Assembly (NCBI RefSeq): GCF_038396675.1
Contig: NC_088924.1
Span: forward strand, 33,598,501-33,662,500
Length of the DNA: 64,000 nucleotides
Direction of reading: 5' to 3'
Origin: Hydra vulgaris
Taxonomy: Eukaryota > Cnidaria > Hydrozoa > Anthoathecata > Hydridae
The position numbers and the translations under genes were made by a program. Below, piece after piece: positions 47,701-60,408 of this stretch (within the stretch, counting starts at the first letter, position 1; each line of letters opens with the position of its first letter). The notes under the pieces were generated by a model that saw only the letters and a list, made by a program, of their open reading frames with translations, was not told where the DNA came from and did not search any database.

Positions 47701-47847
47701 GTCATAATATAAAGGGTTAATATTTTTAATTATTTCATCATTATTATAAAAATTAATATCAGGATCCGAATAGTTGTTTAATAGTATTGACTTATTTGAT
47801 ACAAATGAATTAAAATTTATGTTTGTTAAAACAGTATCATCAGCCAT
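44764..47847 (-). CDS. LINE ORF2: APE endonuclease and reverse transcriptase, 1027 aa
   Basis: The endonuclease occupies about residues 60-290: LHINIRS (67-73), CLSETWC with catalytic E99, YRPPSG (178-183), [10 protein letters not shown] with D211, and [10 protein letters not shown] with the SDH motif at 278-280. A Lys-rich linker follows. The reverse transcriptase spans about 510-800: [34 protein letters not shown] (585-604), [30 protein letters not shown] with Asp at 656/663, [20 protein letters not shown] and [13 protein letters not shown] with the catalytic FADD at 744-747. The C-terminal thumb and tail end in [15 protein letters not shown]. It would nick target DNA and copy its RNA there. 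No stop or frameshift was seen. The first Met fits, 64 bp after ORF1. Confidence 0.85.
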   Translation of the reverse strand: [1027 protein letters not shown]

Positions 47848-47911
47848 TTTAAATCAGAAATAACTTAAAGCAATATTAAAATTCAAAAAGTAATATAAAA
47901 ACGTAAGAAAA

Positions 47912-48370
47912 TCATTTATCATTATTTTTTTTTATAAATTCTCTAACAATAAGCTTATCGTATATAACAACGGAATACTTACCATTTATCCTGTGCAATT
48001 TGCTTTCTTCAAGAAGTTTCTTTCTTATTATGGAAGTTTCCAGCGAAAAATCCTCGTTGATATAAATTCCGGATCCTTTCAGTTTATTGGCATTTTTTAG
48101 GATTTTTACTTTGTCTTTATGGTTAAGTAACTTAATTACAATTGTTCTTGGATTTTTTTTTTCAATAATGCCAGTTCTATGCGCTCTTTCTATGATTACC
48201 CCATTTACATTGAGATTATTTTCAAAAATATTTATTATTATTTTTTCCGTATCATCCCAACTTTCGTTGTCATTTTCTTTAACTCCTTCAATTACAACAA
48301 TAACTTTATTTTTAATGTTTTTAATGCATTTTGGGCAATTTTCATTGTTCTGATTTTGTAACTTCCCCAT
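47912..48370 (-). CDS. LINE ORF1, RNA-binding RRM-like protein, 152 aa
   Basis: Begins MGKLQNQNNENCPKCIKNIK and contains an RRM-like domain seen in L1 and CR1-type ORF1 proteins. VIVVIEGVKENDNESWDDTE leads into IIERAHRTGIIEKKNPRTIV, then IKLLNHKDKVKILKNANKLK with GIYINEDFS and a basic C-terminal tail. ORF1 proteins of this kind coat the element RNA and act as chaperones. At 152 aa it is short: the coiled coil that usually precedes the RRM is missing, so either this family has a minimal ORF1 or the copy is 5'-truncated near 48400. Confidence 0.65.
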   Translation of the reverse strand: MGKLQNQNNENCPKCIKNIKNKVIVVIEGVKENDNESWDDTEKIIINIFENNLNVNGVIIERAHRTGIIEKKNPRTIVIKLLNHKDKVKILKNANKLKGSGIYINEDFSLETSIIRKKLLEESKLHRINGKYSVVIYDKLIVREFIKKNNDK

Positions 48371-48400
48371 AAGTACCCACTTTTTTTTTCTTCTGAAATC

Positions 48401-49026
48401 ACTGTAATAAAGTCTAATAAATTAGAAGAAAAAAAAATCTTATTAAAACCAGTGTTGATCTTAGGTTACCGGTGGTTTGAAGTGGAGGCACATTTTCCTA
48501 AGTTTTAGCCGCAGCCATTTTTAGAAGTCTATAATTTTTAAATGAATTGTATTTTATCAGTAAATTTCTAAAAATTTGGAAGCCTACCAGTTATAGAAAC
48601 TAAAAAAATATGTCTTTTCACTTCTTAAACTGCAGGCTTTGTATATTGACTCATCAAAAATCAACTTTTTGTATTTGCAAACATATTTATAGGTTTTTTA
48701 GGTAGCCATTATGGAAAAAATGTGACATTGGAGAATTCAATGTCAAAGTTTTTTTAAAGTAAGTGTAGAGTTGCACACAATAAAAAAAATTAGAAGGTCT
48801 GAAATTTTGTTTTTAAAATATAAAGCTTAAAGTATGAACAAAACATGTTTTTGTTACTGAAGTTTTTATTTTTGAAAAAATCAGAAATTTCAAATGACCA
48901 TATCTCATGAACCACAAAAGATTTTATGCTGAAGTTTTCAGGAATTGCTTTTCTTATTAATAATAAGAAACCCACTAAGTTTCAACAAAATCTGAGGGGG
49001 TCCATGTTGAAATCCTAAAGTCCTAG
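48401..49026. other. intergenic stretch, no recognisable gene
   Basis: AT-rich non-coding sequence between LINE-D and LINE-E; nothing supported. Confidence 0.5.
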
Positions 49027-49995
49027 GTGACACCCAAAGAGGTCATCAAGTTTAACTTTAACACCATAAATTTTAACTTCAACACCATGCCAAATGATCA
49101 AACGGCTATAGAAAATTCAATTGAAACCACAAAGGTACTATTTAGAAGAGGAAATTATAAAAAATTCACAGAGTTTTTGAATAATCATAATTGGAGCGAG
49201 GAATTCAAAAATTTAGATGTCAATCAAAGTTATTTAAAGTTCATTAATATTTACGAAAAGGGTTGCGATGAATTTATACCTAAATTAAAATCGAACTCAA
49301 TAAATATCAGAAGCAATAAAAGATCTTTATGGATGAATGCACAACTTAAGCACGAAATAAGACTGAAGAGAAATCTTTAGTATCGTTACAAAATATCAGA
49401 TTTTAAAAATAAAGAACTAAATCAAAAATATAAAGAAAAAAATAAAAGAGTAAAAAATCTAGTTAAAAGTAGCATAAAAGCATAAGAAAAGAAAATTGCA
49501 GTAGAATCAAAACAAAACCCAAAACAAATTTATGCCTATACCAATAGTAAACCTACAGTTAAGGACCACATAAGGTCACTTATTAACGATAAAAACGAGT
49601 TATCTAATGATGTACAGTTTATAGCAAACTATTTAAACAGGTTCTTCTGTTCCGTATTTACAGATGAAAATCTAAAGTTACTCCATTATGTGAAAGTGTA
49701 ACAAATTCAATTTGTCTGATTCCTTTGTTCAACGAAACTGGTATAGCAAACAGATTATCTAAACTTAATGTAAACAAATCTCCAGGAAGTGACAAAGTTC
49801 ACCTATTAATCCTAAATAATTGTGCAGAAAGTCGCTAGAATTGTGAACTACCAAAACTTTGGCTCAAAGCAAACATTAAACCGTTGTTTAAAAAAGGAGA
49901 TCGCCTAAAGGCTAATAACTACAAACCCATCTCTTTAACCTCAATAGTATGCAAGCTAATGGAAAGTTTTGTCAGAGATACAATAATGAAACATT
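49027..49995 (+). pseudogene. LINE-E, region between endonuclease and reverse transcriptase
   Basis: The frame 49027-49379 reads KVLFRRGNYKKFTEFLNNHN, WSEEFKNLDVNQSYLKFINI and KRSLWMNAQLKHEIRLKRN, the linker after the endonuclease in a LINE family different from LINE-B/D. After stops, about 49720-49990 reads IANRLSKLNVNKSPGSDKVH, LPKLWLKANIKPLFKKGDR and ANNYKPISLTSIVCKLMESF (the NYRPISLTS RT block). A deletion removes part of the sequence near 49830. The copy is cut after about 49995 by a LINE-F insertion and continues at 51220. Confidence 0.7.
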
Positions 49996-50395
49996 CTTAA
50001 ACAAATCTTTCATTCATTCAATCATTCTTAAACAAATCTTAACACTGCTTCCTTAAAAAAAATATACTTTTCAAAAAAATATTCATCAATCATTCTTAAA
50101 CAAATTTATTTACTTATTTATAACTTATTTCTTAATAAATTATTAATAAATTTATTCTTATTTATAACTTTATTTATAACTATTTATAACTTTATAACTA
50201 TTTATAACTTTATAACTTTATTTATAACTTTATTTATAACTTATTTATAACTATTAACAAATTTAACTTATTTATAACTTATTTCTTAATAAATTTATTA
50301 ATAAATTTATAATTTATTTCAAAAAAATATTCATCAATCATTCTTAAACAAATCTTCACACTGCTTCCTTTAAAAAAATATACTTTTCATTTATT
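49996..50395. repeat. AT-rich repeats with TTATAACT steps
   Basis: TCAATCATTCTTAAACAAAT recurs at about 50022, 50088 and 50335, and TTTATAACTTATTT-like units are repeated between 50100 and 50330. It is the 5' filler of the LINE-F insertion and has no coding sense. Confidence 0.65.
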
Positions 50396-50590
50396 CATAG
50401 TTTTATCTCGTACTGTAATATTGTATGGGGTAGTACTAATTATAGTAAATTAAAAAAACTTTATAGTAAGCAAAAACACGCATGCAGGATTGTATTTGGT
50501 GCACACAGAACTTTTCATTGCGAACCTCTTTTAAGGAAGCTTGGTGCCCTAAGTATCTATAAACTTAATATACACCAGGTTCTACAATTC

Positions 50591-50851
50591 ATGTTTAAAA
50601 TAAAACGTGGGCTTTCTCCTATTGTGTTTCAGTCTTACTTTAGTGAAATCTCGCACAAGTATCCTACTAAATTTTCAATTAACAACTTCATTGTACCAAA
50701 AACTAATTTAAAACTAGGTTCTTACCAAATTCAATATCGTGGACCGTTTCTGTGGAAACATTTTTTAAAATTTATTACAAAAAAAAATAATATTCAAAAC
50801 ATCTCTTTGGAACAATTCAGGAAAGAATCTAAGAGTCTTATTGCAAAATGA
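50591..50851 (+). pseudogene. LINE-F reverse transcriptase C-terminal end
   Basis: An 86-aa open tail: NNFIVPKTNLKLGSYQIQYR, GPFLWKHFLKFITKK, FRKESKSLIAK and a stop. It lacks all catalytic motifs. It is nearly the same peptide as in the copy at 1494-2020. Confidence 0.75.
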
Positions 50852-51089
50852 CCTTGATTTAAAATACCTCTTTTAAAATAAATAATATAAATTATCTTAA
50901 AAATAGTTATTGACACTACTTCTCTTTTGTTGCTGTTTTATTTATATTTAACTTTTGTTAATTTTTGATATATTGCATTATATTTCAACACTTATATTTA
51001 TATTGTAACTAACGTGTAAAATGCTTATTATGTACTTTGCTACTTTTCTTTTTTTATATATAAGCTGACGATTTTTTTTCAATGTAAAT

Positions 51090-51130
51090 GGGGCTCGATG
51101 ATAAGACAGTTTATGTCTTCTGCTTGCTCC
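51090..51130 (+). other. conserved LINE 3' UTR stem-loop (LINE-F)
   Basis: The outer stem GGGGC/GCTCC (51090-51094 with 51126-51130, one G-U) encloses the inner stem AAGACA/TGTCTT (51103-51108 with 51114-51119). Same as the 1.1-kb copy. Confidence 0.65.
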
Positions 51131-51186
51131 AGCTCTCTTATTTATTAACACGATTTATTTCATTGTAAATTTTAATATACGGCAAA

Positions 51187-51219
<33 letters not shown>

Positions 51220-52270
51220 CACCTTGTTGATAACAATTTAATAACCAAAGATCAACATGGTTTTATAAAAACAAAAAGCTGCATTACAAACCTGCTAGAA
51301 ACCTTAGATATGCTAACTGATCTTAAAGAAAAAGGTATCTGTGCTGATATTGCCTTTTAGATTTCGCAATAGCTTTTGACTCGGTTGCACATAGAAGATT
51401 AATTCTCAAATTGGAGTCAAGTGGTATAAAGGAGTTATTACTTAATTGGTGTGTGTCGTTTTTGAATAACAGAAAACAAAGAGTAATTCTAGGGAAATAT
51501 GTCAGAATGGGAAACTGTAAAAAGTGGAGTACCGCAATAGCAAACAGATTATCTAAACTTAATGTAAACAAATCTCCAGAAAGAGACAAAACTCACCCAT
51601 TAGTCCTAAATAATTGTATAAATAGTCTTAGCAAGCCGTTATGCATTATTTTCAATCGATCGCTAGAATTTGGAATACTACCAGAACTTTGGCTCGAAGA
51701 AAACATTACACCGTTGTTTAAAAAATGAAATCACTTAAAGGCTAATAATTGCAGACCCATCTCTTTAACCTCAATAGTATACAAGCTAATGGAAAGTTTT
51801 CTCAGAGGATCAGTTCTTGGTCCTTTACTCTTTGTAATTTTTATCAATGACTTAACACAGGGTTTAAATAACAAAGCTAAATTATATGCAGATGACACAA
51901 AAGTGATAGAAAAAATAGATAAAAATGATGAAAGTTCGCATAATAAATCCCTTCAAGATGACTTGGATTATCTCTTCGAATGTTTAATTAAATGGCTATT
52001 AAGCTTTAATAGTGATGCAAGATAATGCACATATATAAATGCAAGATAATGCACATAGGTCATGATAAAAACTAAATACACACTAAAATTCAATATTGAA
52101 GAATTAGGAACCTCATGAAAAAATCTTAAAGAGACATCGTTAGAACGAGACTTAGGTGTATATATTGTGTATAGGTGTATATAACAAATGATTTAAAATG
52201 GGAACATCATATTGAGTATATTGTTAACAAAGCTTAGTCTAACATCTAATGTCGTTAGACTCATTTTTCT
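51220..52270 (+). pseudogene. LINE-E reverse transcriptase, continuation with a displaced RT segment inside
   Basis: After the LINE-F tail the protein resumes as LVDNNLITKDQHGFIKTKSC, then KSGVPQ. There it is interrupted by about 270 bp (51537-51806) that repeats an upstream part of the same family (IANRLSKLNVNKSP through SIVYKLMESF). It then continues GSVLGPLLFVIFINDLTQGL, KLYADDTKVIEKI (catalytic YADD) and LGVYITNDLKWE-like text up to about 52270. Normal order would be GVPQ directly followed by GSVLGP. Many stops; inactive. Confidence 0.7.
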
Positions 52271-53534
52271 TGGTAAAACAAGAAAACAGCATTTGATTTA
52301 TATTTATATTATATACTTTTTTTAAAAAGTAGAAGAGCTAAACTTCATTTTTGTTTAATTTTTTTTTGTAGTTACAATCTCTTTTATTGAATTAACTTTT
52401 TTTTTAAACTTCGTTGTTGATTAGACATCAAATTTATAGTGAAGGAATGTTGAGAACATTTTTGAAACTATTAAGAAAAGTTTAAAAACTTATTTTCTTT
52501 GTGCATGTCAAATTTATTGAAAAAGATTATATAACAGACACCTATTTTTTTGTGGCAGAATATGTACCTAAAATAAAATATTGCAAATAAAGCAAAATAT
52601 TGCTCTTCTAGCAACAAAGTTCCATAACGAAACTACCGTTAGTTGAATCTAACATTTTAAATTGATCGATTAGGCAATCCTTGTAATCAAACTTTGTTAC
52701 TTAAATAACTTTTTGTAGAATAGTTATTTTGTTTTTAAATTTTCGCTATTGTAAAGCTGATTTTAGCTTCTTTCTAATGGTATATAATAATCAATAGTAA
52801 AAATTGTTTAAATTTTTACTCATGTACCTAATATATACTGTATGAGAGATAGAAAGATTGTATCACGTGAAGAAGTGGTTTTAAAAGAGTTAAGAGATCA
52901 CGCAAAGAAGTGGAAATAAAAGAACCATGAAGTTGTCAAAAATTGATAGCAGAGATATAGTCAAGACGGTAAAGGCCAAGACCAAGACATTTGGGCTCAA
53001 GTTCAAGTTAAATATGAGTCTCAAGGCGTCTCGAGACGAAGACTTATGTCTCGAAACCTACATCTCTGGTTGATAGTAAAAGTCTAAAAACCTGTCGTAT
53101 TTAAAATTGTTCAAACAACAACATAATGTAAAGTAATGTAAAAATTTATCTTAATGATTAAATTATTCACTTCATTACTTTTTTCGACTTTTAAATTTGA
53201 ATTCTACACTTGAATTTTTTTACTTAATTTACACAAAAAATTCTACATTTGACTTTTTTGTGTAAATTAACCGCCAAATTGTTTATAATAAAGAATAGGT
53301 AACTTTTATAGTGAATTTATGTAGTTTATTTTTTACTACTGCTTATATTCGAATGCTAATAAACGTACATACATTATAAATATACAATGATATCACAAAT
53401 TATCCATTAAACAATGCTTAAAACATTTTACGAAAAGAGTTACATAGAAATTAACAATAATTTATTTACTAAAGCTCACTTAAGTACTTAGAAATAAAAA
53501 GCAGCGTAAAAAATGTCTTCATTGTTAATTAAAC

Positions 53535-53575
53535 CAAGGACGTAAAATAAGATATCTTATTTTATGTCCTTGATT
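53535..53575. repeat. near-perfect palindrome
   Basis: CAAGGACGTAAAATAAGATA is mirrored by TATCTTATTTTATGTCCTTG with almost no loop. Confidence 0.75.
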
Positions 53576-53642
53576 AAACTCAAATAAAAAAAAAAGTTCA
53601 AACAATTTTTTCAAAGGTTTTTTTAATGTTTACGTTTTCAGA

Positions 53643-53681
53643 CACTGATCTTAAAATAATAACATTATTTTGAGATCAGTG
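53643..53681. repeat. hairpin CACTGATCT...AGATCAGTG
   Basis: The two arms CACTGATCTTAAAATAAT and ATTATTTTGAGATCAGTG pair almost fully. Confidence 0.75.
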
Positions 53682-54703
53682 GTTTTCAGAACATTTCACG
53701 GATTCTACCGTTTCGAATGGGGTGATAAGATTACAATCAAGTGACAACCTCGACCTAATATATGTGCGCGTGTGTGTGTGTGTATGTGTGTGTGTGCGCG
53801 CGCGCGCGTGTGTGTGAATGTTTTGCTGTTTTTCTACACTATTTAATTTATAAACAGGATTAAGGAGATAGAACAAAATGCAATAACAATAATACTGATT
53901 TATTTGTAAAAAAAAAGTATTTTTTCCATACTCATTTTTATCATCTAACTGTTTTTTTGATTTGTGGTGATAGAACAAAATAATTCTAAGCTAGCAAATT
54001 GTTGACAAGGAGGAGAAGTGGGGACTAGGTCAAGAAAAATTGATATCAACGATGTTACTTTTTTAAAATAAATTTAACCATTATTAAAAAAAAAAATCAG
54101 GCAGCGCTTTCAGTCCTGTGTTACATATTCGATGGACCTTCAATATTTTAATATAGCTATTTATATTTCTATTTTTTAAAACCGTGTTGTGCTTTAAAAG
54201 GACTCGACACATACAGAACTAAATAACTACACACGAGATATTTACTGCAACACTGCTATTTTTTTAAAGTTGTTCTTGGTCAGTCTGCTGCACAAACAAA
54301 AAGATTTATGTAAGTACATAGTCTATATTATATTATTTAAAGGTTTATACCAGAAATACAGCTGCGGCTCGCAAGCCTCGTGTGATTCTTTTGATGCCAA
54401 GATGCGGCTCTTTTGCTCCATGCACAAATATTAATATAATATTGAAATAAAAAAGTTGGTTTTTCTTAAAAAATTTAAAAACTTTGTGGGGTTAATCGAA
54501 TGTTGACGGAATTTTATTGGGGGGTCTCTAGAAATTTGACATGCTGTTGAAAAGGGGGAGGAAGGGAGATAAAAATTATCAAAAAATTGTTAACGTAATT
54601 TATGGACAGCCCCTTTGCCCACTAAGATTGACTAAGAAAAATAAATGACCGTTCTTGGCTAACATTTGCCAACTGTCAACACCAGATACAACTTTGCCGA
54701 CCC

Positions 54704-54974
54704 CAGCAAACATTATTTTTGTGTATTTGCAGTATTGGTATTTTTTAATGGTTCATTGGAGTTTTGCTCATCGGTTATTTAGTGGACCATTTGTAGCGGC
54801 CGCTATAAATGGCAAGCCGATAAGTTTCCAACATTTTGGTTGTGGCTAGTCATCGGCTAACCACTTTTGTGGCTGCTACTAATGGTTTAGAAAGTAACCG
54901 ATGAGCAAAACTACAGTGGTCCGCTCAAAATGCTTATATAGGCCCACTAAAATTCCGCAATAGAATGTTTGCTG
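54704..54974. mobile_element. MITE with CAGCAAACATT ends
   Basis: Starts CAGCAAACATTATTTTTG and ends ATAGAATGTTTGCTG. Internally AGTTTTGCTCATCGGTTA (about 54763) is mirrored by TAACCGATGAGCAAAACT (about 54895). The interior is non-coding. Confidence 0.65.
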
Positions 54975-55149
54975 AGAACTCCAAATTTGCCGACTAATTT
55001 TTGAATATTTTTCTTTGGGAGGAGGGGGGGCTAAAAACCTTCCTACGCCCCCCCCCCTCCTCCTCCTCCTCCTCGAGACGGCTTTGTGTATTACAATAAG
55101 CAAATTAGCAGTTTTAAGTTTCATCAGATATATTTTGTCGTAATAGAAT

Positions 55150-56833
<1,684 letters not shown>

Positions 56834-56940
56834 ATGTAAATGTATATATTTTTATATATTTTTTATATAGCACATAGAAATATGCTATATACTTTTTATA
56901 TAGCATAAAGAAATAATAAATTATTTAAGGTTTACATTTT

Positions 56941-58519
56941 TTAAAACAACAAAAAATCTGAATCCATTACAAAATTTTTTGGCAAACATGTTTTGTTGCA
57001 GAGCCAAGTATTGCAATTTGGATTCTCGCATGACATCATGTCCGAATGTAATTCTTTTTTACACTTTCTGTATTTAATAACTTTTCTTCTTTTGGCTGAA
57101 GGTGTTGTAATTGGTTCCATATTTTGAGTTACTTCTTTTTCTGCAGAATTTTGCAATGGCATTATGAGTTTGCAGATGGTTTTACGCTTTTTAGCTTGTT
57201 TTTCAGCTAATTTGAGTTGCTTAACTTTTTTTGAGATGATCTGCAACACCGTATTCTGTAATACAATAGCCAGAAATTTTTGGAATATAAGGTTGCCTCG
57301 ATTTCTTTACATGAGACTGATTTTTTTCTTGAAAAAAACTCCTTAGCTCATTTTAGCAATTGCGTTGAAGACGTCGGTTGACTTTTCGGAGAGCAAACGT
57401 GTAAAACACTTACCGCTCTCATACTCCTGTTTGAGCAACGTAGGAAAATTTTCTTTATCTAAGTTTTTGCATTTTGTGTCTTTGTAATATTTGGTAAGAA
57501 CTGCCTTCCACACTGCTTAACATGGCAATAGACACCTCTGTCCAGTGGCTGAAGAATGTGAGATGAGTGGGCTGGTAGACAAATCAAAATTATATTGTTT
57601 TCCGCCATAGCAATACAGCTGCTAAACTGACGTGAGACGTATATCCATCAAGATGTAAAATATGAGTATCACTAATAACTTGACATTCTGGTATATATAC
57701 TTGCTTCAACCATTCAATAAATGTGTCATGTTCCATTCAACCAGATTTAGAAATTGAATATTTGGTGCCAGTCGGACCATCTAAAGCCCACTTAGCTCTA
57801 AAGTTTCGTTTTGCTTTGTATGCCACGAATGGCGGTGTAATGCATCCATAAGCATTACAGCAATTGTTCACTGTATAATGGATTTTTTCATTGTTACCAG
57901 TGAGTTTCAAAACACGTTTTGCACCTTTACGACATACAACAGTTGCTTTGCATTGATCACCATAGAAACCCGTTTCATCGCAATTCCAAATGTGACAACC
58001 AGAAGTTATCCCAGATAATTGATATTGCTTAATGACAACTTCAAAATAATTATCAATTATTTCTTGCATACAAGAAGCGGCTCTGGCAGATGGTAAAGTG
58101 TGAGTTTTTCTTGTGGAAATTTCTTTAGACCATTGGTTTATAAATGCATAAAACCAGTCTTTGCCAGGCCTGCCGTTTTTAAATAGGCCTGATTGATTTC
58201 TACGAAGAAGGTAACCGCATACGAAGTCCATGACATCATTTAGTGTTAAACCATTACCTTAATCAAATAGGAACTTAAACGCATGCTCCATAATTGACTC
58301 TGTTTGTTATGAGAGTACGGTTGTTGATACTGATCCCTTGAAGCTAGCATTGTTGTCGTTCTTGCGACCTATTAGAGCTGAGAATGGAATGCCATATTTG
58401 AATACAGTTTTGTTTTCTGATTGAAAAAAATACTTCTGATTGAAGTATTTTTTTCTTTTATATCATTTAACGCAGCTTCTTTATCTTCTTCATTGTATGA
58501 CTTTTTACTTGCTGTCATC
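56941..58519 (-). pseudogene. pogo/Tigger-like transposase relic
   Basis: Start at about 58519: MTASKKSYNEEDKEAALNDI matches the N-terminal Psq-type helix-turn-helix. 57737-58231 (164 aa) gives MDFVCGYLLRRNQSGLFKNG, then GRPGKDWFYAFINQWSKEIS (CENP-B-type second HTH end) and WNCDETGFYGDQC, the DETG block with the first catalytic Asp. Further down, VISDTHILHLDGYTSHVS (about 57680-57630) is the second Asp block. 56941-57249 ends with Cys motifs CKKELHSDMMSCENPNCNTW and LCNKTC, a C-terminal zinc-binding tail seen in some Tigger/Jerky-like proteins. Stops near 57600-57450, 58260 and 58310 inactivate it. Confidence 0.7.
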
Positions 58520-59082
58520 TTGAAAGTGAATAATTAATAAATATCATTGAGTCATTTTTGTAAAATAACTTTATATAGGAAGAACCCGGAAATAACACAT
58601 AAAAATACCAATAACTTAATTCACCTAGGTACCTAATTTAAAAATTCACATACTACTTAATAAAGGAATTTAAACTAAATATGTGAATGATCAGTTTTAC
58701 CAGAAAAAATTTAATATTAATTTTTATTATTTTTTGTCTAATTTTTAACTATAAAACAAAAAAAAGTTATGTAATCGGTATTAAAATTAAATTTTCTACA
58801 AGATAGAGGTAAAATTATTTTTAAACGAATTATGGTTCCCGAATTATTACGATAGCAAATAAAAGAAAAAAGCAAATTTTTACGACTCTCTTTTAAACTT
58901 TTATAAAAATGAAATGACTGAAAAATGACTTGGATTTTATTTTGACACATTTGAATAGAGGAGACGATTCTCTTTCTTCTGGTGTTTTTATTTTTTAAAC
59001 ATTTCTATCAGTTCCGGTTTTATTTAAATTTTTCAATCAGTGATCGAAAAAATAGTATGATCGGTTTGACCCGCTTTTACTC

Positions 59083-60408
59083 TATTTAATTCAGCATGTT
59101 TTTAAAAAAGAAGGAAGTAAATTAGACCTAATTGGCAGGCTGTTTAAAAATGATATAAATTTTGAATAAAAGTTGTAGGTTTGCCTGCCCACAAATCATG
59201 TAATCTAAAAATTGCGATTTTCAGATTTGATTTTCAGATTTAGTAAGGGTTTATTGAATTGAAAAATAACCCTAAAAATCACCCCCTCTTACAATTATGA
59301 CAAGCCAAAAGAATATCTTCATCTTGCCCCATCTAGGAAAATAACATGATCTGCTAAAAAATAAGTTAAACAAAGAATATTTTTTGAATCTGTTTAAAAA
59401 GATCTTTATATTTTATTCGTACAAATATGGCAGTCAAATAAACGAACAAGTAAATCAAATTACATTGCTAAGTTAAACACTCTATCAGCAATAATAAATA
59501 TTCTAAAACTTATTTTTTATAATTTGAGCAGAGATTATCTAAGTGTTTACACGGGCAGACACAAAATAATGATGAAGCAATCAGCAATATTACTTAAACA
59601 AAGTGTCTTCAAGATATTTATATGAGCTGAAATCTTTTTGAAATAGTTGTTTCATCAGCAGTCGTATCAGCTATTTAAGTAATATTCAGAGTTTAATGCT
59701 AAAACAAACAGCACATAACTTTTTTAAAAAACTGCCGATAAAAACCAACCATTTAATGGACGTAAGGAGATTTATGGAAAAACTCAGTCTAAATAAGCTA
59801 TAAGAAAAAAAAAAAAAAATTCCGTAGCAGATAGTTGAATATTGTGTTTAAAAATAATTATTAGTGATCCGTGAATAACAATGGCTGCTAACTAAAGCTA
59901 ACCAAGCAAACTTGAATGCAATTATTATACTGTAAAATACTGCTTTCGCAAAATGAAAAATATATTTAAAGCTTGGTATTTAGATACCACACGAACTTAA
60001 GGCTAATCATAAAAAGGACACCTTCTGTCTTCGCACTATACGTTTAACTGGCTTGGTCATGTCATCATCGGAGTTAAGAAGTAGACACTCAACATTAACC
60101 ATACCATAATGCGCCAGGGGCTCTTACAACCACTAAAACCAAATCCAAAAGTTAACCTACAGTCTAAATAGACTTTGTTTTTTAGTTTGACATGGGTTTG
60201 TAATAACGTGCTATATTTTTAATCCCGGGATTTCGGGATTACATTTACTTAATCCCGGGATTTTTAAATACCTGTGCTTGAAAGATTTTGACATATTAAA
60301 AATATGTTTAGAAAAAACTATTTATTAAAATAAAGCCAAATATTCACCTTCCGGTAGACTTATGTCTATTAATGCTTTTTCTATACAATTTTTTAATGAA
60401 TAGACGCG
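59083..60408. other. intergenic stretch, no clear gene
   Basis: AT-rich. An inverted pair CAATATTACTTAAA (about 59588) and TTTAAGTAATATT (about 59675) forms a loose hairpin. AATCCCGGGATT occurs twice at 60225-60267, resembling hAT-type termini, and lies beside the hAT relic that follows. Confidence 0.5.

Larger units (their letters stand above)
44240..48400 (-). mobile_element. LINE-D, essentially full-length Jockey/CR1-superfamily retrotransposon
   Basis: From right to left on the minus strand: short 5' region, ORF1 (48370-47912), 64-bp spacer, ORF2 (47847-44764), a 490-bp 3' UTR with the hairpin at 44333-44373, CGGCAAAT, and a poly-A tail of about 34 (inverse T run 44240-44273). Both frames are open and the long pure tail suggests a young insertion. 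The 5' edge near 48400 and the target duplication could not be fixed. Confidence 0.8.
50396..51219 (+). mobile_element. LINE-F 3' end, inserted in LINE-E
   Basis: A 5'-truncated LINE of the same family as the 1.0-2.1-kb copy, in opposite orientation. It carries the RT tail (SYCNIVWGSTNYSKLKKLYS, then FKIKRGLSPIVFQSYFSEIS, open at 50591-50851), a 3' UTR with hairpin, ACGGCAAATA, and a poly-A of about 27 (51193-51219). AAACA before 49996 and at the end of the A run may be the target duplication. Confidence 0.75.
52271..54703. other. intergenic stretch with hairpins and a GT/GC microsatellite
   Basis: No gene is recognised. It holds a mixed GT/GC microsatellite (about 53765-53817) and two hairpins (53535-53575 and 53643-53681). 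A patch GCTGCGGCTCGCAAGCCTCG at about 54361 looks like part of a hAT-type MITE, but no partner end was found. Confidence 0.5.

Noticed and set aside
59590..59700. Hammerhead-like string on the minus strand (CTGATACGACTGCTGATGAAAC)
   Set aside because: The core reads CTGATAC rather than CTGATGA, and no consistent stem I/III pair could be built; judged a chance resemblance or too decayed.
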